Positions 48,805-59,192 of a stretch of DNA of 64,000 bases are shown here, in pieces. The DNA comes from Toxonevra muliebris. Its lineage: Eukaryota; Arthropoda; Insecta; Diptera; Pallopteridae. Within the stretch, counting starts at the first letter, position 1. The number at the start of each line of letters is the position of its first letter. A model generated the notes under the pieces. It was given only the letters and a program-made list of their open reading frames with translations. It was not told the DNA's origin and made no database searches. The stretch covers positions 37,971,989 to 38,035,988 of the forward strand of contig OY829326.1 of NCBI GenBank assembly GCA_963691655.1, written 5' to 3'. The position numbers and the translations under genes are program-made.

Positions 48805-51800
48805 GTAAGTATCGTAACTTTTGAATTAATTACAATTGAATAAATAAAAATAAAGTTGCCGATAATTATTAAAATAAGCACGAAACAAATATCGTAGTTA
48901 ATATAATTATTCATACAAAGACAAAGCAAATTTAGAGTGCATGTTAAGCGCAGCCTGCACCAACGATGAGCGTTGCCACACATATCGATTTCGTCAAATT
49001 GCCAAATTTTAATATATTCTAATTTTTAATTCTAAATGTTTAGTGTCTTAATAAAATACTAACTTTCATATAAGATTACTTGTGGTTTATACAAATATAA
49101 GATTGCCTACCGTTTCCATGAGCTCATGATGTTGTTGTTAGTTCCTAGGAGTGTTTCTTCCATAAAGATGAACTAGGGCGGCGGCGAATTAGGAACGTCA
49201 TTTTGGAGAGCGACATTTGAAACATTTTTTTTTTTAAAGAAAAAAATAAAAGTTTGATTGCGAAATATGAAAAATAAAACATAACAGAAATATAAAGCTA
49301 GAATAAGTAGCATTTCTAATCATAGTAGTGATGCGGTGTGCACCAGGGTGCTTAAATGCTTAAATTTAAATAAAATTTCACCTAGTTTTGGAGAGAAACT
49401 TTAACAATTTTCTAATAGAATAATATACAGCATTCACTTTAGTCACACCTACTCACAGCATCATAGCTTAGACTGACCGAAACTAAATGTTAAATTTTAC
49501 GTTAAGCGGTTACTTAATTTCCAAGCAAAAAAAATGTTTGTAGTTCCAAAAATATTTGTGTGAGGAATAGTCATTAATAGTGTAAATAATTTTTTTTCAA
49601 AGTAAAACTTCTGTGGCGGCGACTAAACAGGAAACAGAAAGTGGGGACGGAAACTAATAGAAAAAAGAGGAAGATATGAGACGGAAGCCATTAAAATAAG
49701 AAGAAGAACGGGGACAGAAACCAAAAGATAATCCAATTCCACAACCACAATGTTCCCATTTGGGGTTATTACATACCGAAGTGAAAAACAAAAGATGTAG
49801 AAATGAAAAATGTTGAAAATCCCTCAAATTGGTTTGGTATATTTAACATTAATTTACTGGAAACAATTTTTACTTACAAAGAAGAATATTTGTTTTCACA
49901 ATAGAACATAAATGACAGATCTGCAATGAGTGAGAAAGAGATGACTAGATACAATAATATCCAAATAATAGGAATAACCATGGTAGTAGTATTTAGAAGT
50001 AGATGCATTTTTTCAAAAATGCAATGGGTAAAAAAGAGTGAGTTAATGGTAGATTATTAATACTACTTTTATTACTTAGTATTGAATTATAAATTTTATT
50101 TATAATAAAAAAAGTATAAATAATGTTATTTAAATTTGTTTTCTTTATTAGCAAATACCTTGAACATGTTAAGTGTGAAAACATAATATAAAAAGCAGCA
50201 ACTTATTCTTCCTATGCACATTTAATACTATGCAAATTATTTTCTTATAAATTCGCACGTAAAATTTTAACTACGAAAATACAACTCTGCTGCAAAAAGA
50301 AGATTTGTATCAAAACAAATGTTTTTCGAATTGTCAAAGTTCCTCTTACTTATTAAAATGCATCTACCTTCTTAAATCTATATAAATAAAATGCAAGTTT
50401 TAAATTTTATATCCTGCTTTATTATTACAGTGAAATTATTGAAAATATCACTAAAAAAAATCAAAGTTAGACGATATCTAAAATTTATGTAAGAAATATA
50501 TATAAAAAAGAAAACATAAAGCATCTGTATGAATGCGGTCATGTGCAAGGCCGAAAATTTTAATTTATCACAATGCAGTAGCAGAACAAGAAAAAAATGC
50601 GATTGACTGAAAGGGACTTAAGCAATTTTGATTTACGCTTACGATGGGACTAAGTCACTTTTGAAAAAATAATTAATATTAAATAGGTTTTTTGATTTAA
50701 TTAACATTAATTAGGCTTTTTTCTTTTGTTAAACTATTTATTTGTTCGGTCAGTGTGTGTTGCATCAAAAATCTGGAAAATTTTCGTCTATGGCCTTAGG
50801 CACTTGATATGTATCGACTCATATTTACTATTTAAATGCCATGTGCATACATACAATTATCTCTCCCAGTCTGCTGTTATTGCACTTACATATTCCTAGT
50901 CATAAACCAACCAATGAAGTTTCACTTCCATCGAGTGCACTAAGTTGTGCATGTGAGTTTTTTATCATCACTAAGCTAATGAACAATGTTCATTACTTTT
51001 TTCATAAAACCGGGTATCTTATGTGTTTTGTTCTTAATTACCTAATGTATAACAATTCATTGAGTACATGAATTTTTCATAAATTCAATGTGCAAATTTC
51101 TTTATGAAAATTACATTGCACCAATGAAAAAAATTCTTAGAAATTGGTCCAATGAATTTCTTTTATTGACTTAATGTAAATCACTTACGAACTATAGTTT
51201 TCAATTATATTATGAACTTTTTAGTTCATTAAGTATATTGGCCCGCAGTAATTTTATTCCATCCTTAATTATGTGGCCACAAGTGTATCTTACAATTTTT
51301 ATGCATTCGATAAAATATCGTAAGCACGTAATTTTTCTGTTTTTCCCCCCATGTTTCAAGTTCAAATTCCGACAATCTGGCAACATCAAATTCTTCATTA
51401 TTCTCCAAAATTAATTATATATTCACGCAAGTCACTTGCATTGAAAATACATTGAAAATATAATATTTTATGTTTTATTATTGTCATATTCAACAATTTA
51501 CAATGTAAAATGCAATTGTTCATTTCTTTTTAAGCTTAAAAATTCTGCCAAAAATTATTAAGTGGACATAGTGCACATATATGCGCAGAATTTTAATTAC
51601 AACTTTCAGCCACTACATTCTATAGAAATGAATACGAAAGTCATGGAAAAAAAAAATTCCACACGCTTGGCTTCTTTTGTCCACTTGACTTTTAAAGTGT
51701 TTTTTTGTTTTGGTAAATCATTTTTAAAACTTCTTTTTCTATTTACATAAAAAGAAACACAGACGTGGGCGTATCTGAAGTAGGTACACGAAATCATGTT

Positions 51801-54800
51801 TACAATATTCTGTACCAACTTTTTGTTTACGATGTCGAGGTTGTTTATCTTCTATGCCAATCTGTATTATGTTGCTTGTTTTTTTTTTCCTCTATTAACA
51901 CAATAAGTATCTGCAAATAACTTTTTACTTTTGTGTGTGTGTGCTAAAATTTTACTTAGCCAAATTTGTCATGCGTTAATTATGGCGAAATTGTTCAGTT
52001 CAATAGCCACGAAAAATCGAGAAATATGCGAAATATTGGAAAAAAAAGAACAGAAAAAAAGTATTCCATTCTAATGTAAATTTCGACCGAAATGCTAATT
52101 ACGCGCACAATAATTGAAAATGTTCACAAGAATCAATACTCGAGGAAAGAATAAAGAAAACAGAATTCTTTGTATATTTCTTTTCTTTTCTTGAAATGAA
52201 AAATAAAATGAAATTGTTTGTCATAGCGAATAAATAAAGTAGCACTCCGCTTTTAGAAGATTTTGCAAAAATAAACCAAAGATAACCGATTAAGTGTGCT
52301 TAGCTACCGATACCAGACTCTGAAAACCCAGTAAACCAAATGATGTTGAAATGCGTTTGCGTTTAAAATGATCTCGTTTTAATGAGAATTTCTATATGGA
52401 AGATTTAACTAGAAAAAACAGTTAATCATTACTTGTCATCACTTCAAAGTGTTTCAGTTTTTTCAAGTGCTTTTTGAAACTACAATTTCCGGATGAGAAG
52501 CTAATACTCTACATAGCGCCTTCAAACTCCATTGACCACAAAACCACGAGCTCGGGCTTCTTAACCAGCAGAATATATAGAAAGCTCTTCACAGATTATT
52601 CTGCAACAACAAATCAAACCCTCAATCTTTATCGAGTTTATACCAGTTAAAAGTTCTGAATCATTAACATACAAATGTTTGTATGAGCACACACTCCAAT
52701 CCACACATATTTTAATTTCATACGTTAAATTATTCCCTGTGTACAAATTTTTCATTCCGTGATCATTTCCATTATAACGGTGAATGTTATTTTGAAATGT
52801 AACTTAACACCTCATCGTCCCATTGAAGCAAATCATTACGACTAACGAGCAAAAACAAAAAAAAAACACAAAATAAAAACAAAACAAAGATACTTGTGGC
52901 CCCATTCAAAATTGTATAACTAATATAAATGTTTGTGTGTGTGTATGTGTGCAAGGATTCTGACGCCTGCCTAATAACCTCATCATCAACTAAAGAAATA
53001 TCACCAAAACCCAATGATATAAATTCAATCAATCACAACAACAAAAACAACAGCACTAAAAACACAAACGCTTTAACATAAATTCTTTTTGTTATAATCA
53101 ACTTTAGTTTAACTGCAGTTTTCCCCTTAATTTTTCTTCCTCGTGAGCTTGTTTTATTAAATTAACAAACAAAAAATTTAGGTACAGAATTTATTTTTAA
53201 AAAACAACACAACAACGGTATCAAGAAATATTTATTTAAAAGTTAAAAAGTGGGAAAGAGAAATGTTTTATGATTTCACAGTGGAATAAGTTAAAGGATT
53301 TTCAAACAAATTTCTTTGGTAGCTTTGGTGTGCTTTGAATGTGTTATGATAATTTTTTTTCCTTTTTTTAATTTTCATACTCCCTTATCTATTATAAACA
53401 TATTTGATAAAAAAAATTCCGCTTTCTAATAATTAAGCGCATTTTTTTTTACAAAAATAGTGCAAAAGATTTTAATAAATATTTTTGGACTTAGGTTTTT
53501 TGCCGGATTTCAAAGACAAAACATTAAAAAAAAAAAACGACTTAAGCAAAAAATTGCAAGTGTTCGGCACTAATGAAAATGTGGGGAATTTCATCACAAG
53601 TGAACCCACTTTTCAAATCGATCGAGCATAAAGTTTAGTCCTATTGGGCCAAACATTTTTAAAAAGCAGCCCTTGTTTCGGATCTATGTAACTTATCATC
53701 TATTACATTTAGTAAATTTTGTTCTACACGTTTTTAAGATTTTTTCTTAGTCTTTTAAAAAAATATCCAAAATTTGACCTATTTTTTTCAAAATTAAATT
53801 TGTCTGTTTTCTCAAAATGTAATGTTTTTGCTTTTTTTATTACGATTACTGGGACATTCACCTCATATGTAACTACATTTTCCTATCATCAATACAAAGA
53901 GAACTCATTGATACAAGATAACCATCACGTCATGGATGTTTCGAGTTACTCGACATTCATTTTAATAGATAAACAAATTCAGCCTGCTTTAGGACTTCAA
54001 AGTTCTCAAACGGAAAGACCTGAGCTTTCTTTTGAGCAAACAACAAGAAGCCAAAAATATTTTTGGTTTTGAAAAAATTGCTCAAATTTCAAAATTGCTC
54101 AGTTTCAGTATCTGAAACTTGTATACTTTTTTGAAAAAATCATTTATATCCCACTGTCTCACTTCAGAAAGCAATCAATTTTTGGTCGCTTCAAATAAAT
54201 GCATTTAAAAAGAACATTTATTTCTTTTTTTTTTTAGTTTCTTCTTGTATGAATAGCATTTAACATCTTCTTCTGAAAGAAGCGTTGTGTGGTTTTTTTT
54301 TTCTTGCAGCTTTTGATTGAGATTTGCGACTTGGTGCATTCGTGAAATACAATACAGAAACAAACAAGAGAATAAAAAAAAACAATGATGTAAAATGCGT
54401 TTCTGATTGCATTTCATTTCAGTTTTGTCAGTGATATCCTTTAACTTTACTCCTCCCATCTTCTACCCCCTCTCTTTGACTTAAACTTTTTTGTGTTTCA
54501 CAAATTTATGCATTTCTTTTTGAGGTTTCTTGTTAAAGTTTCAATTTTTTTTTTTACTTTCATTTCTTTTTGTTAATTTCTCAAAAATGTCTTCTTTATT
54601 TTCGTATATCTTTTTTTTGTTATTTTGTCAGTAAGAGTTTGTTTCATGTCAAACTTTTTGATATGTTTTTTAATTTTATTTTTCAAGAGGGGATTTTCTT
54701 CTTAATCTGTCAACAGTAGTGGAATTAAATTGCTACAACCAATGCATTAAATCAAATTCATTCCTTTTGATTCAGGTAAAAAAAGAAATCAGCATCTCTA

Positions 54801-57282
54801 TAGAGGATCGAGATTTAGCCTAAATTTTTATTCTTCTGAGGCGCTGTTTTTTGTATGTACCTCGCCCTATTTGTATCACACATAGCCGCCCATGTGTGAA
54901 GGTGTTATGACTATAGAAACCGTTGCGCCATTTTTTATGATAATTTTTTTTTGAAATTGTTTAAATTTTCAATTTAAACGTACGAAGTCAAAATCATGTT
55001 AAATAAACACAGATTTATTCATTTCTTCCGTTTTCTTTTTTTTTGCAAAATTTCACAATTTTTTTTTTTTTTTTGTAACAAAAAGAAATTTTCGAAAAGT
55101 GCACATATTGTTTTTTAATGATTGGCTGTGTAAAAAGTTGCTGTCAGTCCTTGTGTCTTGGACTTTGTCGGCGCACCTTTAGGGTCGGATATTTGATGAA
55201 TCACATTTCGCATTAATTCTTTTCGCATTTTCTTTGTATATACATATTTATTTATTTATTTTTTGACTGTGTGTTCTGTTTATTTTATTATTTTGACACA
55301 ATGAATTTTTTGGCTTGTAGTTGGCTTATATTTAACAAAAAACGAAAAAATTCTGATTCTTTTTGGCTCATTATTTGCGCATGTATTTAAGTACATTATA
55401 AACAATTTTAATGCGAGCCGACTTTATGTTTTCTTTTTTTGTTTGTTTTTTATTTTATGCAATGACGTAAATCTCCACAAGCGGAAGTCTTTCCTTTTCC
55501 TTCTCTATTTCTCTTTCTAATTTAATTGTTTGTTTATTTTGTATATTTTAAATAATTTCAGATTATTCGAGATTTGGGAAAGTTCCTTAAAAATGTAATA
55601 TTAAAAAATGCAAATTTCTTAAAATAAAATTCTCAGTATTTAATGCGCTGAACTATAAAGCTCTACTTTTTGACAAAATAATCCCAAAAATGTTTATAAA
55701 ACGATAAGCTAAAAACTATAAATATTTTCGATAGTGACTGTATCTGAAGGCGGGCAATTCAACCTGAGGAAAACGACAAAACATTCATCCTCTGTATTCA
55801 AAAAAAAAACTTTGAATGTAATGTGTTTCATAATTTCTATGGAAAAAAAATGGAGTCTAGCGCTGGTCTGTTAATAGCTCATAACATATCTTATAACATC
55901 CACCATTAAATTTATTATGCTCGGCCGTCATTTAACGTTTGTTTGAAATTCAAGCGCATTCTCACTATCAGCTAACAACTTTTAAATTTCAATTTCCAAT
56001 CTTTTTCTTACTTATATCCAAGCAATTCTTTACATTTTTCAATATAAATTCAAGTTTAACTGCCACTGAATGAAGAAAAATTTTATAACTTATTATTGTA
56101 GTTGTTGTTGTTGTTTTTTCGCTTTTCCTCTTTTCCGCTTTTCTCTCAATTATTGTTTCTTCTTCTATGCATTTGAGCTACTTCTGTTATTACACGATAT
56201 TGCGCAAGCGCGCAGGTAGTAACTATTGCAAAATAGCAGAAGCAAAAGAAAAACTCATTTCTGTTTTTTTTCTTTCTCTTGCATTTTATTTCTTGCGACT
56301 TGGTTGGTTGGCATTCGTGCAGGCAGATGGAATCATGCAATATCTGACTAACTGGCTGACTGGCTTCAAGTCCAGACATGGTAGCACAAAGGCAAAATAA
56401 TAACATTGAAAGTAAATTGTAGACATTGCAAGCGAGATTACGTTAGCAGTAGCAAAAGCAGCAACAGCAGCAGCATCAGCAAATAGCAACGAGCAAGAGC
56501 AACAAATGGAGGAAGCGCTGCTGCTAGTGCATGTGATGAGAAAAAGTGTTTCAAATGTGGTTTCACTGCACTTTTCACTTTTAACTGTAATATATTACAG
56601 CATTTTGTAGTTATTTCATAATTTTTTTCTTTTTTTTTTTTTGTATAATTGCAGTTAGTTGTTTTGAGGATTAGCTTTGTAGTTATATTTTAAGTAAAGC
56701 GATTATTTAAAAATATTTTGATAAGTCTTGGTAAATTATAAAATTTGGTTTTTAAATTCAAATGTTAAGATAACGTATTAAATAAATGCATAAAAATTAA
56801 AGTAATTATGACGAAGAGGTTATGTCAATCCCATTTTCGGTCTTTGAGTTGGCTTACAATAAAATGCTCGCCAAATTTCCAAACGCTTGATTAGACTATA
56901 AAAAAGCAATATTTTCAGAATAGACTTGTTTGAGACCAAATTGTCTATAAAAAGAAGATCTTCTCCATTCCTTTGATAAGGTTAAGATTATTTTATAAAA
57001 ATTTGGAATTGGAAAAAAGTGTGTAAAAAAAAATGAAAAAAGGCCTTAAGAAATTTTGTATGGAAAGTAATTACAACAAATTTTTTGTGAATAGAAGTGA
57101 TATTTCATAATTTGGGGCATTTTTTAATTTTTAATTTTTGGTTCATATTTCCTTATGATATATAAGAAATGTGACCTCAAATTACGATGAGTTGGCTCCA
57201 AAATATACATATCGCTGTCACAATTTGCTAAACCCTTAACACATATTTTTCAAATTGTACAGGAAAAAAAAACATTCGGATA
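48805..57282. other. Long non-coding stretch
   Basis: I see no gene. Repeated AATGAA/TTCATT motifs occur at 50920-51240. T-rich and CAA/CAG DNA fills 53.3-56.6 kb. The longest open frame (53719-54072, 117 codons) has a Phe-rich start and no recognised domain. The texture fits intron or intergenic DNA. Confidence 0.6.
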
Positions 57283-57432
57283 GTGTATACAGAGACGGGC
57301 AAATCAGACGGCCGTTTCTGTATACACTGTTGTTGTGATGACTACACATATAGTTCTTTTAGCCTGCAACACATTATTTAATGAAGCACATACATGGAAC
57401 AGTAGCCAAGACTTTGAAAGTTAAAAATTAGA
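57283..57432 (+). repeat. GACGGCC-ended dispersed repeat, copy 2, with terminal hairpin
   Basis: GTGTATACAGA at 57283-57293 pairs perfectly with TCTGTATACAC at 57317-57327, enclosing GACGGGCAAATCAGACGGCCGTT, which is itself nearly palindromic. The downstream part, TGTTGTTGTGATGACTAC, TATAGTTCTTTTAGCCTG and GACTTTGAAAGTTAAAA, matches the copies at 21395, 58634 and 59052. In this copy the palindromic end has apparently been flipped relative to the others, giving the hairpin. Confidence 0.75.
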
Positions 57433-57872
57433 TTAAATTTTCCACAGAAACTCATGTTAGTTTTTCATAATTTTGGGGCAATATTTCATTTCAATAATTT
57501 GTGCCTTATTTCATTATGAAAATCTAGATTCATTTTTCACTTAGCCAGTAGTGACAATTAGCATCCGAACGAATAATAGGATTCGATAAAATATTTTGGC
57601 AAAAGACCTAAGGTTCTTCGTATTTAAAATCGAAAATTGTCCTTAAGATTATTCAAAAATTCCTGTAATCCTAATGTTAATCCTAAAAAAATACTACGAT
57701 ATTTCGAATACTATCTGTATCTATTTACTTGAACGTCCACCATTTTATTATTATTTATTTTTTTTGTTGATTCTTTATCTAATTATTCAATACTCAAAAA
57801 AATTAATCAGGTTAATTATATTGATAAATAGGCTTTCTAAACAATAGTGCTAGAATAATACCAAGAGCCTTA

Positions 57873-57941
57873 GAACAAGCAGATCAAATGATCGTTTTGG
57901 AACCGGCTACGGTTCCTCATCAGTGGTGATTGTGATAGTTC
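57873..57941 (-). ncRNA. Type I hammerhead ribozyme, degenerate copy
   Basis: The minus strand keeps CUGAUGAG and a perfect stem II (GAACC/GGUUC with loop GUAGCC). However, the CGAAAC box reads CAAAAC, changing the catalytic G12 to A. Stem I is disrupted (two mismatches in the inner six base pairs), the outer GAACTA arm faces TTGTTC, and stem III has lost its G-C pair. Loss of G12 abolishes cleavage in known hammerheads, so this copy is probably inactive. Confidence 0.85.
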
Positions 57942-58207
57942 CCTCATTTCAAAAACTTATAAAAGTGCAAATATTGTAAAGGAAATGAAAATTACACTGA
58001 ATAGTATTGTTATGGAATACATTTGACATTTGAAAGAATTTACAGTCGTGTGGTTAAAGAGGGCGATTTGATTGTTTCATGCCATTACCCTCAAGATGAC
58101 ACTTTTTGTGTATGCATTCGCCATAATGAACGTCGCTACTGCATTTGTGTTCTTTTATACAGTCGATATGCAGAAGGAATTATTTTTTATATGAGAAAGA
58201 AAAGCGT

Positions 58208-58286
58208 AAGGCCATGCCCTCGCCGGGAATCGAACCCGGAACCTCTGAGATGATAGTCTAGCATTCTACCACTAAACCATCGATGC
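58208..58286 (-). promoter_or_regulatory. tRNA-like Pol III promoter (A and B boxes) within the hammerhead element
   Basis: The minus strand begins GCATCGATGGTTTAGTGG, close to the 5' half of a glycine tRNA. It has a consensus A box TGGTTTAGTGG (58269-58279), a perfect B box GGTTCGATTCC (58226-58236) and the T-arm CCGGGTTCGATTCCCGG. The anticodon arm and acceptor stem do not pair, so it is not a working tRNA gene. The spacing of about 33 nt between boxes suits an internal type 2 Pol III promoter. It starts about 34 nt after the end of the upstream direct repeat. Confidence 0.75.
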
Positions 58287-58367
58287 AATTTTAGTAAAAA
58301 TTTAATTAAATTCAATTGTTAGGCTTTAAATGAACAATGATGCCAGAAGAATTTCAAAAAGTTCATA

Positions 58368-58436
58368 GAACTAGCAGATCAGACGATCGTTTCGGAACCA
58401 ACTACGGTTCCTCATCAGTGATCTTTGTGATAGTTC
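58368..58436 (-). ncRNA. Type I hammerhead self-cleaving ribozyme, complete
   Basis: On the minus strand, 5' to 3': outer stem I GAACUA, internal loop UCACAA, inner stem I AGAUCA, core CUGAUGA, stem II GGAACC, loop GUAGUU, GGUUCC, core GAA, stem III AC with loop GAUC and GU, cleavage base C17 (58382), inner stem I UGAUCU, GC, outer stem I UAGUUC. All conserved core bases are present and every stem pairs perfectly (6 plus 6, 6 and 2 bp). Cleavage is predicted between 58382 and 58381. The stem I internal loop and the hexaloop of stem II are placed for the tertiary contact of natural hammerheads. The 2-bp stem III is typical of retrotransposon-type hammerheads, which often work as dimers. Confidence 0.93.
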
Positions 58437-58633
58437 CCTCATTTGAACAATCTATATAAGTGAAAATACTGTAAAGTAAATGAGAATTACAAATACAGTT
58501 ATTTTCACCGAATAGTATTTTTAAAAGGAACTATTACTACTTCTTTGACACTTGTATTATATATTGGTCAGATTTTCTGACATCTAATACGAACCGTGTC
58601 TGTTTTTCATATGAAAAAATTTTTTGTTTTTTT

Positions 58634-58760
58634 TTGTTGTTGTGATGACTACATTTGTTCATTAAGCCTGTTTATATATAACTTCAATTACTGAATTTAA
58701 TATGAACTTAAGTCATGACTTTGAAAATTAACGTCTAGATTTAATTTTCATAGTCTCCCA
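58634..58760 (+). repeat. GACGGCC-type dispersed repeat, copy 3 (lacks palindromic end)
   Basis: It starts at TTGTTGTTGTGATGACTAC and shares ATTAAGCCTGTTTATA, GAACTTAAGTCATGACTTTG and AAAATTAACGTCTAGATT with copy 4. It lies directly beyond the hammerhead element. Confidence 0.7.
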
Positions 58761-59051
58761 AAAACTATTATAAACTGATCGAATGGGGCTCGTTCAAAAA
58801 AAATTACACCTAGAATCATTTTCTAACACACACTCTCATGTACTAGACTTTCAAATAAAGAACTGTGATGCAGACTAGCTACAATCGGAAAAAACAACAA
58901 CATAAGTATATAGAACGGTAGTGGTAGTTTCTTTCAAAATCTCTATTCAGTGAAGATATTTGGAATCAAATCTGTAATTATGGGTTATGATTTCAAATAT
59001 TAGTAGCTCATATAGGATATTGAAAGATTAAGAAATATCACTAAGATTCCG

Positions 59052-59192
59052 AAACGGCCGACTGATTTGGCCTTCTCAATATGCATTGTTATTGTGATGA
59101 CATTAATTAACGAATTTAACATGAACTTAAGTCATGACTTTGAAAATTAACGTCTAGATTCAATTGTCAGCCTCCTCAAAACTATCATAAAT
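59052..59192 (+). repeat. GACGGCC-ended dispersed repeat, copy 4
   Basis: It begins AAACGGCCGACTGATTTGG, then TTGTTATTGTGATGACATTAA, and GAACTTAAGTCATGACTTTG with AAAATTAACGTCTAGATT, the last two nearly identical to copy 3. Two copies close together suggest local duplication. Confidence 0.75.

Larger units (their letters stand above)
57829..58558 (-). mobile_element. Retrozyme-like element: direct repeats with hammerhead ribozymes flanking a tRNA-like segment
   Basis: Two direct repeats (about 57829-58034 and 58320-58558) share blocks in order: TAGGCTTT, GCAGATCA, a GGAACC/GGTTCC hairpin, TCCTCATCAGTG, TGTGATAGTTCCCTCATTT, GAATAGTATT and TTGACA. Each holds a hammerhead ribozyme on the minus strand. 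The 285 bp between them contain a tRNA-like Pol III promoter, also on the minus strand. Read on that strand the order is repeat, tRNA-like segment, repeat. The two cleavage sites would be 495 nt apart. LTR-like repeats carrying hammerheads are the hallmark of retrozymes, and hammerhead-bearing SINE-like or satellite DNAs are known from schistosomes, newts and cave crickets. No protein is encoded. Confidence 0.8.

Noticed and set aside
53719..54072. 117-codon open frame as a membrane receptor fragment
   Set aside because: The first half is Phe-rich translation of T-rich DNA and the second half matches nothing; no start context or splice structure.
58208..58286. A functional tRNA-Gly gene
   Set aside because: A and B boxes and the T arm are good, but the acceptor and anticodon stems do not pair and no glycine anticodon is in place.
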